Positions 44,625-55,759 of a stretch of DNA of 64,000 nt are shown here, piece after piece. Location: positions 861,352 through 925,351 of the forward strand of contig JAJEKV010000168.1 of assembly GCA_021234155.1 (NCBI GenBank). Direction: 5' to 3'. How positions within the stretch are numbered: position 1 is the stretch's first letter; each line of letters starts with the position of its first letter. The translations under genes and the position numbers were made by a program. The DNA comes from Isoetes taiwanensis (taxonomy: Eukaryota > Streptophyta > Lycopodiopsida > Isoetales > Isoetaceae). The notes below the pieces were generated by a model. That model saw only the letters and a program-made list of their open reading frames with translations. It was not told the origin of the DNA and did no database searches.

Positions 44625-45058
44625 AACTGAATAGGCTTTTTCATTACACCTGAATAGGCTAGGCTTCAAAATAAGGTGACACTGAAGTTGGGGTGCGCTA
44701 AAAATCAGAATGCCAACCAAGCAAGACTTAAGTAGACTTCAAAACAATCTTTTGGAGGAAGAAGTGAAGACTGCAATTTATTTTGCAGAAATGGAGAAGT
44801 TCCTGGAAAGCTTTGGAAAAATCACGGCGTCTCACGAAAATTTTCCCTCCTCACTTTGAAGAGCCTTTGAAGAGCGCCGAATTTTTGAGCCAGATGAAGC
44901 CAATATCGAAACACCTAATCGATGAATCAAACTCCTATGCCTGCACAGAAGAGAAGAGAGTCTCTTCTCTTTTTTTCTGTGCCCATATCTTGCCTTATAT
45001 TGGATTCCAGATACAGAACAAGGGACTATAGCAGATCAGATGAGATTTCTGATCAGAA

Positions 45059-47266
45059 ATGGGACTGGCAGGAAATTCTATAACGAGAAATAATGCGTAC
45101 GTAATTTTGCAGGAATGCTATAGGACAAAGGATCTGCAAAACGGAAAAAGGGTGCAGTCTCTTCTTGCCCACAATGGCCTAGATTCAACAGCTGTTTTAG
45201 GTGACCACCTTATTCGTCTGTTTGCTTACCATGGTAATTTATCTGAAGCAAATGAAGCATTCATAAATATTGTAAATCCAAGTGCATATACTTGGAGTGC
45301 AATTATTTCTGCAAATGCCAAGCTAAGGCACGGGGCATTGGCCATTGAATTGTATGAGAGAATGCAAACGTTAGGTTCAAAAAGCGACAACTATGTTCAG
45401 GTTTCGGTCCTCCAGGCATGCATACCCACATCAGCTCTTTTTCAGGGTAGATTTATGCATGGCCAAATCCTGAAAGATAAGTCCCAAGAGAACCTGGTTG
45501 TGGGTAGCACCCTGGTGGACGTGTATGCAAAATGTGGAAGCCTGGAGGAGGCATTCCATGTCTTTAAGAATTTGCCGTCCAGAAATAGAGTGTCTTGGAA
45601 TGCAATGATTGCAGGATATGCTCAATATGGTGCAGGCTGTTTTGCTTTAGACACTTTTGAGAAGATGCAACAGGAAGGCATTGATCCAGATAGAATCACA
45701 TTTGTCAGCATTTTGAAAGCATGTGGCAGCATACCGGCCTTAACACATGGTCGACTTATCCATTACCAGATTATTGCCAAAGGGTTGGTGTTGGACACTG
45801 CATTGGGCAACATTCTTGTTGATATGTATGGTAAATCTGGGAGTTCGCATGAGGCATACCGAGCTTTTGTCAAGCTAATAAATAAAGATGTATTATCCTG
45901 GACTTCCATGATCTCAGGATATGCCCACCAGAATCAAGGTCTTCTTGCTTTTGACTGCTTTGAGAAAATGCATGAAGAATGCATACAGCCAAACAATGTT
46001 ACCTTTCTAAGCATCCTAAAGGCATGCACAACCATAGAACAGGGCAGGTTTATCCATCAGATGGCTTTAAACATTGGCCTTCATTTGGATGTTTCACTTG
46101 GAAATACTCTCATGGATATGTATTGCAAATGTGGTAGCATAGAGGAGGCCTTTAAATGTTTTCACAATTTTTCAAGTAGGAATGTGGTATCCTGGAGCAT
46201 TGTGATTGGAGTATATGCTGAGTATGGAGAAGAGTTTTTGGCTCTAGAGTGTTTTGAGATGATGCAACGTGAGGACGTAAAGCCAAATGATATAACGTTC
46301 CTAAGTGTGTTGCAAGCTTGCAGCAGCATTCCAAGTATAGAGCAGGGAAGGTTCATTCACAGCCAGATAATTCAATATGAACTGGGGTCTACTGTTGTAG
46401 GTAGTGCCCTCATTGATATGTACGCTAAATGCTGGAGCCCAGAGGAGGCGTGGTCAGTCTTTGAAAAAGTGGGGGAACGAGATGTGGTGTTGTGGAGTGC
46501 AATGATAGAGTGTTATGTTTACAATGAAGAAGGCCTTCATGCTCTACAATGTTATGAGAAAATGCAACAAGGAGGCACAACACCAAATCAGGTCACATTC
46601 TTGACCGCCTTCAAGGCATGTGCTTGCATGGGTGTTCTGGAACAAGGCAGGTCAATTTATTATGAAATGATAAGAAATGGACTTCAGTTGGATATTGTGA
46701 TGGGAAATGCGCTTATTGATATGTATGCCAGATGTGGAAGCTTGGAGGCAGCACAAGCAATATTTGACAAATTGGACCGTGACATAATCTCATGGGGTGC
46801 AATGATTGCAGGATATGCCTACCATGGGAAAGCACTATGTGTTGCAGATCTGTATGAGAAGATGCAAAAGGAATTTATAAAGCCAGATCCAGCTTTGTTC
46901 ATTAGTATGCTCGTGGCATGCAGTCACGCGGGTCTTGTTGAGGAGGGCCATTTTCTTTTTAGATTGATGGAAGAACATCATAGAATTATACACAGTGCTT
47001 CTCATCTTACCTGCATGGTTGATCTTCTAGGTCGCTCTGGATATCTTAGTGAAGCAGAAAACATAATTCACACTCTCCAGTCTGATGTTAATGGATGGCT
47101 ATCTTTGCTTAGTGCATGCAGAATGCATGGGAATGTTGAGCTAGGGAAGCACTGCTTTGGGGAACTGGTCGTTTTCGATTCCCAATGTGCTGCTGGATAT
47201 GTCCTTATGTCAAACATCTATGCAGATTTGCGAAGACCTGAAAGGAACTGTTTATACGAGAATTAA
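45059..47266 (+). CDS. PLS-class pentatricopeptide-repeat protein (truncated E domain)
   Basis: An intronless frame of 735 codons. Repeats of the P, L and S types fill most of it, with recurring blocks such as WNAMIAGYAQYG, WTSMISGYAHQ, WSAMIECYVYNE and WGAMIAGYAYHG, and LVDVYAKCGSLEEAFHVF. The C terminus has an E1-type motif (WLSLLSACRMHGNVELGKH) and the start of E2 (GYVLMSNIYADL), then stops early. No DYW deaminase domain follows in any frame. Family knowledge: PLS proteins bind organellar RNA one base per repeat, and E/DYW types act in C-to-U editing. No clear transit peptide is visible at the N terminus. The start is the first Met in frame. The gene is probably active, but the short C terminus could mean it needs a DYW partner in trans or is recently truncated. 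The style resembles PPR genes of ferns and other non-angiosperm plants. Confidence 0.9.
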   Translation: MGLAGNSITRNNAYVILQECYRTKDLQNGKRVQSLLAHNGLDSTAVLGDHLIRLFAYHGNLSEANEAFINIVNPSAYTWSAIISANAKLRHGALAIELYERMQTLGSKSDNYVQVSVLQACIPTSALFQGRFMHGQILKDKSQENLVVGSTLVDVYAKCGSLEEAFHVFKNLPSRNRVSWNAMIAGYAQYGAGCFALDTFEKMQQEGIDPDRITFVSILKACGSIPALTHGRLIHYQIIAKGLVLDTALGNILVDMYGKSGSSHEAYRAFVKLINKDVLSWTSMISGYAHQNQGLLAFDCFEKMHEECIQPNNVTFLSILKACTTIEQGRFIHQMALNIGLHLDVSLGNTLMDMYCKCGSIEEAFKCFHNFSSRNVVSWSIVIGVYAEYGEEFLALECFEMMQREDVKPNDITFLSVLQACSSIPSIEQGRFIHSQIIQYELGSTVVGSALIDMYAKCWSPEEAWSVFEKVGERDVVLWSAMIECYVYNEEGLHALQCYEKMQQGGTTPNQVTFLTAFKACACMGVLEQGRSIYYEMIRNGLQLDIVMGNALIDMYARCGSLEAAQAIFDKLDRDIISWGAMIAGYAYHGKALCVADLYEKMQKEFIKPDPALFISMLVACSHAGLVEEGHFLFRLMEEHHRIIHSASHLTCMVDLLGRSGYLSEAENIIHTLQSDVNGWLSLLSACRMHGNVELGKHCFGELVVFDSQCAAGYVLMSNIYADLRRPERNCLYEN

Positions 47267-48852
47267 CATTTGTTGAAGCTACATATCTTTGGAGCACTGG
47301 TAGACCTATTTGCAAAGCATGATCAAGAAAGACATGTTTTGGGGGTTAATATGAATGACACTGTTGACAAAAGGACCTTGTACACCATGAATCACAATCA
47401 CGTTAGATGTTAGAGCAGTATTCTGGTCAGCACGATGGATTGATCTTTCATAGTCTGCTCCAGCCAAGGGGGTTTCACAAAGTACATGTCGTATTAGACA
47501 TCTGCTGTATGAAAAGGTTTTTTTTTTGGCTTTTTAATCGTACCATATACTTACCAGAAAAATAAGCATTTCTGGTTTAATTGTCATAAGGATACAGGAG
47601 AGGGGTGATGGTGCGCCAAGGTGATTCCCATGTCAATATCAATAGGCCTCTCTTGTGATTCTTATCGACTTCCATAGTGGATTGCCAGGTAACATGGAGT
47701 TGAATTTCTTTCCCTTCCCACTGGATTTGCCTCTTATTCGATCTTGCTTATTGTAATGCTAAAATGTTCGCCAGTAATTAGGACGAAATGCTTTGGTTTA
47801 GGGTTATAACAATTTGCCATTCTTGCAGATTCTAGGATTTTCTGATGCCCAAAGATTCATCATTTGATAAAGAATGTCAAAGGTGACTTGCTCTCCACGA
47901 CTCTTGGAGTCTATCCAATGCATATCTTATGATCAAAGTCGGTGTTTGCTTTGTGAGTCCATCCAATTTAAGTTAAAATCTAGAACAGTTCCAAATTCAT
48001 TTTAGGGATGCAAGCCGTTTCAACGAAATGAGCAAAGATTAAAAGACTTAAAGAATATGTGTTAATTTACAGGAAACAGTTGATATATGCAGATGAAGTT
48101 GTTACAGCCATAGTCTCATATATTTTACACAGATCCTGATCCTGTTGATGTTGAAGCAAACTGGTTACTCTATAATCCGTCAAGTATAATCTGCTAAGGT
48201 ATTTGATCCCTTTCTTCCTTGAGTCACGATTGTTTGTATTCTGTGATACAAGATTTCTTGTTCTGGTTTTACAAACTGTTTGGCTAGTTAGTCTATTGGA
48301 TGTCCTTATTGTTTGTCATCTCTACATGTGCAATCATTTTCTGAAATTTCTTCCTTATCTGCTACATATCCTAGTTAACTGAAGCAAGAAACAACTCACC
48401 TCAGAATGCTTATAGTACAAAAATCTTTTGAGCTAGATAGGTTGTATCAAAAGAATTCCAGGATGCACATTGTCTCTTTTCCTTCCAACAGATTTCTTGC
48501 CCTGTCAAGGTTGTGCGATTCTATTATATTGTTCAGAGAGTTGTAGAAATCATATATTTGGTGGTCATACGAACTTAAAAGTTAAGAAAAACTTTAAACC
48601 TCTTATTTTTTCCGAAAAATTAGAATACCATATATTTGGATCCTGGTTACTAAGTGTAGGAGAACCATCAGGCCGGAAATCATACCTCCTGATTAAAGAA
48701 GTTTGAAAGATGTTCGATCCTTCTGGGTTACTTATTTTAAATGAATTCCATGGGGAATAATACACATATAGTCTATCTTCCAGCATATAAATTCCACAGT
48801 TGTAGAACCGTAGCCTAACATGGACATATATAATAATAATAATATGAATTAA
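47267..48852. other. PPR 3' region and intergenic DNA
   Basis: AT-rich sequence. No second gene is supported. Confidence 0.45.
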
Positions 48853-49098
48853 TCATGCCCACCTTGGGCCTTGAAAGGTCATGGAGCGAAAGCATACATT
48901 TGTGTTCACAGTTTCAGTTTCTGTTATGCTGAACCTAACCCGAATCTCCTCATAGGCTGGGCAATATAAGAATGTATGAGTCTCATCTTTGACCATGTTC
49001 AACCAGTGATTCAATGGTGATTTTGAAAGCAAAATGATGATCCACAACAAAATGATGATCCACAACGATCCATTTAGATAAATCGTCATGAATTTCAA
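48853..49098 (-). pseudogene. Possible LINE 3' fragment
   Basis: NHWLNMVKDETHTFLYCPAYEEIRV-like sequence (read in parts) resembles the Cys/His zf-RVT end of LINE ORF2. A second frame in the same stretch is also protein-like (IHDDLSKWIVVDHHF), with an 18-bp tandem duplication, so the call is uncertain. Confidence 0.3.
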
Positions 49099-49511
49099 TC
49101 ATGCAATGCTTGAATCAAAGATCTAGGGCTGCTAATCTCGTAACAAAATATTTTGTAACTGCCTCAGTTTTGCACTACCATATCCAATTACAAAAGGTAT
49201 CTTTGGATATTGTTTTAATTCTAGGGGCATATTGGAAATATGGCAACCTGTAGGGGCATATTTTGGAATTTTCCCTAAAGTTTTTGCTTTGCAGATCATT
49301 TTCCTTTGCTTACCTACTTAACCTTTAAGACATTAGAAGCATTATAGCCATAGCCGTTAGCCATTAGCTAGTAGACCCACTTGATATCCCTATACCTCTA
49401 ACACCAATCACGTTAAACAATATGTGCTTAAGAACCAAATCAAGAAAACCTGCATGAAAAATAATGTTCCTTTTTAGAATAAATAGCTTTTACAGTGTAA
49501 GTGTAATCACC

Positions 49512-49638
49512 TGTGAAATTGGGAGACGGCTATGCAGAGAGTGGTCATATCTATAAGCATTGATGACTTTATAGGTTGCATTGGCCTTTTTGGCCCCTTC
49601 TTCTTTGTAAACCAGATAACTGCCATCTTTGAGTTTAA
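49512..49638 (-). pseudogene. Possible orphan exon
   Basis: The minus-strand frame KLKDGSYLVYKEEGAKKANA...HSRLPISQ ends exactly at CAG|GTGATT, a good donor, and is preceded by TTTCAG, a good acceptor. No neighbouring exon could be assigned and the family is unknown. Confidence 0.3.
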
Positions 49639-49961
49639 TCCTGAAAGAGGTCCATCTTTAGAACCAAGGAGCTTAAGCAGAGGGGACTGGATTTCAAGAT
49701 GTGCCTATGAAGCACTTCTAATCTGACCTATGAAAAAAAACGCAAAGCAGAAGCAAACAATAATTTTCGAAGCATCAGCATTTAACAGTTGCTATAGGAA
49801 TATAGATAAAAATGATCATCATTTGACATGTACCACAAGAAACATATAAGAGGGTCAGTTGGCTTCAGCTCAACAACAAGAAACCTGGCTTATTGCTCAC
49901 AGAATTTTGCATGTCCCTTAAACTATAGAACAATTGATGGGTTGCATATAACTTTAAAAAC

Positions 49962-50083
49962 TTAGCAAAAATCAACTTCATTTCTCTTCACAAAAACGTT
50001 CCCAAGTGTTAATTGAGGAGAAGATAGAAGTGCAAGCCACACTGTTGTATCCGCTCCAACTGCTGCAACCCCTACAAAGTGCC
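49962..50083 (-). pseudogene. Short-chain dehydrogenase/reductase C-terminal remnant
   Basis: The minus strand encodes GADTTVWLALLSSPQLTLG, then NVFVKRNEVDFC and a TAA at 49964-49962. This matches the C-terminal pattern of plant and animal carbonyl reductases and related SDR enzymes (EEGA-x(4)-LALLP ... G-x-F-x-x-x). The NAD(P)-binding and catalytic parts were not found nearby, so only the last exon or a fragment is present. Confidence 0.4.
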
Positions 50084-50086
50084 CTC

Positions 50087-51614
50087 TTTTGATGACATTC
50101 CACTACTTGTGGGCCGTGGGCACATGCAATTCATAGAAATAATTTCTCCTATGGGTCTCAAAGAAAGATTTCTAGCATATGCATTCAATGCCAAAAAGAC
50201 CATAGGGAGCACTTAGACAAAAACGGCATGCCAAAGGTGATCAATTGCACTTAAGCTTCTTTTAGTTAATAAATAAAGAACTGTGGCAAAAAACTGATAC
50301 ATCATAAGTAAATTCAGTTTAATGAGGCATATTGCCCATTCTAGTCGGTTGCAAATAACTTCTTCGCAAATGGTCTTTGGAAGCTGGAAAAAATGACAGC
50401 TGTGTTTTCTGCACATCCTTTTCTCTTGGGTAATCAACTTAAAAAGTATGGCGCCAAAATAAATTAGTCAATATAATTCCTTACAATTTCTATCCATTCA
50501 CAAATCTCCTTTCAATACAATAATACATCCCATTCTTGAAGGATCTGTGTGAGCTGCAGTTGTCTTGCTCATAATGACAACACAAGAACATGTCCAAGCT
50601 GAGTGCTATGTGTTGAGAAGTTTGTCACCTTAGCTACCTGCTTTTTAAGTGATGAGAATATTCTTGAATTACTAAAAAATATGTGTTTTAGGGGTCTCTT
50701 TTTCTTCCCTGCTTCATTCCTGCATTGGAGAGACTTGTCCAACTTATGGCCTGCAAATTTGACCACATTGGGGTTATCTCTGAGTCGTGATGAACTCATA
50801 TCCTGGGAGGAACTTACATTGGAAAATGTGAGAGTTGCAAGCACGGGATTATCAAGCCGAAGTTCCTCATTACACAATCCTCCTTCACCCTATGAATGAA
50901 TGCCAAGTTCCTAGTTGAGCTCTTGCACGATCCCTTTTTATACTATCTACTACTACCTAGCACAACCTTAGTAAGCAAGATCAGTTGAGTCCAGGGAGTT
51001 CCCACTAAAAGTGCAAGGCTCTTTCCAAAGATGTTGTCACCTTATCCATGAAAGGCTTATCTTTCCCCCCAATTCGGACACATCTAGCAGCAACGGCAAT
51101 TTTATGCAATGCATCAACATTAAATGCCAATAATTGAAAGAAGTTAAAATTTGTATAAAGGTGGCCTCAATCACAATTTGACTAGTAGAGAAACCTTGAC
51201 TTTAGTTGGTAAATCTTACCTCGACCTATTCTTCTATTTTCTTATGCACTTTTCCCAGACTTGTCAAATTATCTCCACACTGGATAACTAGCCCAATGCA
51301 CATTAATAAGTTCGTACGGTCTATTATCCTCACTAGACGGAGAAGCTAAATAGAGTATTGGAGTATTAAGCATATATCTGTGGGATAAGCAGGATTAATG
51401 GGAGAGTTAGTTGTACTTAGCAAAACACTCAACGACAAGAATGTTGCCCTTTGTTCTCACATACGGCTATCAATGCCTCCCCCCAACAATGAGTATCAAA
51501 GACATAAGTAGAGCAATATATGTTGCAAGACATAGAAGCTAATATCAAAGAAGCAAATGCATCCTAAAGGAACAGGCCAGGCAGAAGGCTTAGGATTAAA
51601 GCTTCAAGGGTTTG
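50087..51614. other. Intergenic, no supported gene
   Basis: Some minus-strand peptides around 50400 and 50800 are protein-like but not recognisable. No gene can be assigned. Confidence 0.4.
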
Positions 51615-51925
51615 TGATATGGTCTATGGGGTATGGCATAAAGCCTAGAAAGGTTGGGGCCCATTGGATAACGATTTCCTTGAAGGGTCCGCCCTTTTGG
51701 TGTGTTGGTTATCACTAGAGGTACTAGTGCATAACATTTGGTATCAGAGCCAAGGTTCAATTCCTCGTGGCAACATTGGTGTGTTCCACATGCTTTAGGG
51801 CAAGCATCTCGAGGAGGGGGAGGAATTGATATGGTCTATAGGTTGGGGCCCATTGGATAACGATTTCCTTGAAGGATCCGCCCTTTTGGTGTGTTGGTTA
51901 TCACTAGAGGTACTAGTGCATAACA
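51615..51925 (+). mobile_element. TRIM element, copy 2, intact
   Basis: The terminal repeats are 51615-51736 (122 bp) and 51827-51925 (99 bp, a 23-bp deletion). A primer-binding site TGGTATCAGAGCC starts at 51739 and a polypurine tract GAGGAGGGGGAGG is at 51811-51823. The perfect 5-bp target duplication GTTTG lies at 51610-51614 and 51926-51930. It has no coding capacity and must be mobilised in trans. It shares its sequence with 37153-37483, and sits inside or at the edge of the kinase relic. Confidence 0.95.
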
Positions 51926-52490
51926 GTTTGCAAGTCTTGGAACTAAAATTATAGAAGTTTTACCTTCTTTAATGAGAGGAATTGCCCACTGCTTGCTCCA
52001 CAATATTGCCTTCATCAAATTGAAGGTCAATTGCTTTTCTACCACTGAGAAACCAAGCAAGAGAACACCAAAGCTATAGAGAGAGAGAGAAACAAAAAAA
52101 GGCAAGCCAAAATCTGCCACACGAGCATTCCATTCATCATCGAGGAGAATATCGGAAGACTTAATATGGCAGTAAATAATGAGAGGGCAAGTATATCCAT
52201 GTAAATATTCAAGACCTCTAGCTGCTTGAACTCTAGTCTTAACCCTTCTAATCTAGCTAAGACAACCATTGTGCTGCTCTTTCATCACAATACCCAAGCA
52301 GATTACGCAAATAAGTATGATTCAAACGAGATAAAAGATGCAGCATGTTGCTTGACATTATACTACTATCTGGAGCTCAGACTAGCCCTCTTCGCTACAA
52401 CAACTCGCCCATCTGCAAGGACCCCTTCAAAAACACAAGAAAAATTCCTTCCAATTTCACTTGCTTTTGTAAATCCTCTAGTAAAGTCGC
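51926..52490 (-). pseudogene. CRINKLY4-like receptor kinase pseudogene
   Basis: Minus-strand pieces in order: FTKASEIGRNFSCVFEGVL and ADGRVVVAKRASLSS (N lobe, the VAKR lysine), then [55 protein letters not shown], and YSFGVLLL with [10 protein letters not shown]. This order and wording match the CRINKLY4/ACR4 kinase subfamily of receptor-like kinases, which control epidermal and root cell fate. The HRD catalytic triplet reads YCH, the activation loop between ADFG and YSFG is deleted, and there are frameshifts. The extracellular part is absent. It is intronless, as is usual for the family, and cut by the TRIM at its 3' side. Confidence 0.75.
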
Positions 52491-53386
52491 ATTTAATTAA
52501 AGTGGGTCATATGAGATCCCCCTTTTACCCACTTATTTAAAATGAAAAGGATGTGCAGGTCCTTTTTGGCCCAATTAATTGTTGTACATATGACTTTTTT
52601 CATGTGAGGTTCTGTCCCTCCTGAATACATTTCGACACGGCGAGTCAAGAATACCAAAAGAACAATAAAAACCAAGGAAACTGCTTACACATTCAAAACA
52701 TAATGATAGTATTTGAAAGAATTTTTTACTCATAAATGAGATGGTCACAATGTATATTATAGTGGACGAAGAGACCATGGCGACCGTGCCGTCACAACGA
52801 TAACATCCTCATCACATGCGTGCCACCTAATAGGAACAACCAAGCGAACATCTTCAATCGTCGGGTCAAAAATGCTTGTTCCCCAACCTCCATGGATCTC
52901 ATGTAATGCTTGGAGGATCCTTTGCACCTCATGAACCTGAAAACCTTCTTCCTTTCCTCCTCATCCGTTGAGGTTCTGTAGCACCTGCGATCACGAGCAA
53001 ATTTATCCCAAGGCCCTGGCAACAATGTGGCTTAAGCGGGACCTGTGCCGGGTTCTCTGCCACCTAAAAGAGAGCAATTCCATAATAATGACATTCCACT
53101 TAGCCAATCGATTCTTGCCCCTCCTGTTGAGCACATTTCAACACAGAATTTTGATAAAGATAAAAAATATTAGTATGTCATGATTTTGAATAGAAGAGAA
53201 GGATGCGAGTGCACAAATCTCTAGATCAAGTGCAACCATTTTGTAAATATAATGGAATCTATTTTATGATATTCTAAAAAGTTAATTGAATATAGCAGCA
53301 TCAACTTTCATAACATAATCTTCAAATCTCGTACTTCAATTGATACATTGAGCAAAATTGAGCATCTGCCAGATTTTCGTAGAGGG
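52491..53386. other. Intergenic, no supported gene
   Basis: A minus-strand peptide at about 52800-52960 (EVQRILQALHEIHGGW) is unidentified and lies in a broken frame. Confidence 0.4.
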
Positions 53387-55020
53387 ATGTCCAGTGAGTA
53401 TGAGGGCGACACAATAAATATCTTGGCAGTCTTGCATGATTTGAGAAATGAAATCATAAACCTAAGGTCCGAGGTTGAAGGGATGCGAGGAACTTTGGAT
53501 GAGCTGGTGGCTCAAAACACCAGCTTGAAAAATCAGATTGTCGAATTGTCTTCCAATCTGGCAAAACCATCAACAGACTTTAGGGCACAAATTCTAGCAT
53601 TAAAAAGCAAGCTAGCTTCCCTGGTAGCAGATACTACCAAGGAACAAATGAAAATCCATCATGCAGACTCTTCAGAACAAATGGAACAAGAAGTTCGGGC
53701 TAAAAATTTGAAAATATCTGGCCTTCATGAGATAGAGGGTGAGGATATCACAAGACACAGTGAGGCACTTTTTCTCAGAAACTGTGCATTTACATGATCC
53801 ACTTCATGTATCATCAAGGAGATTGGAGAAACCGGGCTACCATACCCGCTCTATCTTAGTGAAATTCCATACCAAAGAAGCAAGAGACCATGTGCTGCAT
53901 AACAGAAGTGCATTTAAAAGAGAGAAGATCTGGTTAGATTTGGATTTAATGCCATGCCATCTGGAATTTCGGAAAAAAGAATGGGCCATCAGGATTTGTA
54001 GCTCACTTAGATCAGGGTGGCAAGGCAATAGTTACAAACAGGAAACACAAATAGGAAGCATGGGCTTTGGGAGTCAGTCTATGGAATGCACATGGATTAA
54101 CTCAAGCAAAGGTAAATGGAATGCACATGGATTAACTCAAGAAAAGGTAAATGCCACTCTTAAGATTTGGCAAAACCAGAACTTATTATGTTTTACGGAA
54201 ACTTGGACACACCAATTTCATCTTCCTTCTGATATACCTCGTTTCGTGCTACTCGGCCAAGTATGGAACGAGAAAATGACAGAAGCAGGACGAGGCTAGT
54301 AGGTTCAGGGCATGAGATTCAAGTCCTCAAAAATGATATAAACGACCAATATATTTGGTTGCAAATAAAAGGGAATATGCATCAGTTGTTTTTTGTTGTA
54401 TGCTATTTTGCTCCAGAAAACTCAAGCATATACAATAGACATGGATTAGACAAAGAAAACCCTTTTGGTCATCTATGTTCTGATATCCTAGAATACTCCT
54501 CTCAAGGTGAGATAGTTATAGCAGGATATTTTCATGGGTGCACGGGCTGCTAGCAAGCTAAAATATTTGATGAACATATACTTAGATGAGATTGATGATC
54601 CAACATATAACAGAACCTCGGATGATAATATCTCAAATGAAATGGGTGAGAGGCTGCTTGCACTAAGCACAATATGCCAGCTGAAAATAATCAGTGGAAT
54701 AAATTTCCATAATTTGGGAAGCTCACGTATCAAAATCATGCAGGTGCCAGCACAATAGACTATCTCATTGCAAGAGATAAAGATTTAATAGCGGAATTCT
54801 ATGTAAGCAATCAATTATCGGAGTCAGATCATGCACCATTGCACGTGGTGTTTAAAATACAGGCAAACTGAGAGAAATCAACCTCACGGTTCCGTCCAAG
54901 GCTAAAAGAGAACTATGAGCATAATTTGGAATACAAAAAATATATAGAGGAGCTTCTGGCAGACGCAACTTGGTCAGGGCACTTTGAAGAAGATGCAAAG
55001 TGAAGAAAATAAACTTTATA
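53387..55020 (+). mobile_element. LINE 5' portion (coiled-coil ORF1 and endonuclease)
   Basis: ORF1 begins at the ATG at 53387 with a coiled coil (NEIINLRSEVEGMRGTLDEL ... QIVELSSNLAKPS), then VRAKNLKISGLHEIEGE. After a frameshift comes SILVKFHTKEARDHVLHNR, an RRM-type arrangement like the L1 ORF1 of animals and some plants. The endonuclease follows: NAHGLTQEKVNATLKIWQNQ, LLCFTETWTHQ, GEIVIAGYFHG (GDFN equivalent, altered) and IDYLIARDKD with SDHAPLH near 54830. Frames break several times. No reverse transcriptase follows, so the 3' part is lost. This is a different LINE lineage from the two minus-strand LINEs. Confidence 0.75.
54082..54151 (+). repeat. 35-bp tandem duplication at the ORF1-endonuclease junction
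   Basis: TGGAATGCACATGGATTAAC and the next 15 bases occur twice in tandem (54082-54116 and 54117-54151) with one difference. Confidence 0.9.
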
Positions 55021-55759
55021 TCAATCTTGTCTAGACAATTCAAAGATAAAATTGAATGTCTATAGAAGCCACAAATTTACTTTCAAACAATCATACAAAG
55101 ACCTTCAACACAAACAATAAAACAATGGTCTTAGATTAAATATTAAGAGATAAATCCCGAACCATTGTTTGCTACAGTAAATCTGGCACTGTAGCTAAGG
55201 TATTGACTTAGCTACTGTAGCAACGCTGACCACCATTGAAGAGCCCAAGCAATTCCCGAATCAACTTGGGAACCCTGCAAATTCATCAACCACATCATAT
55301 CTCGCATTAGATACTTCTTGTTATTTATTCAGGTTGAGTTCCGGCCGCTATGGCGAGCCGAACGATCCTCTCTTGCCCAAACAATAGCAAGTTTCTTATT
55401 TCAAAAGGGCTAATTCTCTCCATAATGATATAGCCCATATTCAATGGTCGTGCTAATGATGTTCCCCCTTTTAATGTATTCACCATCATTCAACCTAGGT
55501 TTAAAACCTTTAATCATATATCTTCCTTAACCTTAGGTACCTTTGATCATTTCAACCTAGATCTCAACCAAATAGGTCACAGTGATTCAAATATGCTAGG
55601 CACCTCGTTTGCAGAGATTCTCACACCTGTGATGATTATAACATGATCTATTTTTACATTCCCCCTTCATGTTATAATCATTTTAAGAATCTTAACTCTG
55701 TCAGCTCTACTTCATGCAAGTTTATGAAGACTGGATTATTCCCCCTTCACATTGTAATC
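55021..55759. other. Intergenic with a MITE-like palindrome
   Basis: TTGCTACAGTA (55169-55179) and TACTGTAGCAA (55213-55223) are inverted, with an inner TAGCTAAG/CTTAGCTA pair, giving a 55-bp foldback. No gene is present. Confidence 0.5.

Noticed and set aside
50569-50899. Exon-like frame ending at a GTAAGT-type donor
   Set aside because: No neighbouring exon and no domain. Both strands are open over the same stretch.
52792-53025. Minus-strand 77-codon frame as a gene
   Set aside because: Two frames compete over the same stretch, no domain was recognised, and no splice sites define an exon.
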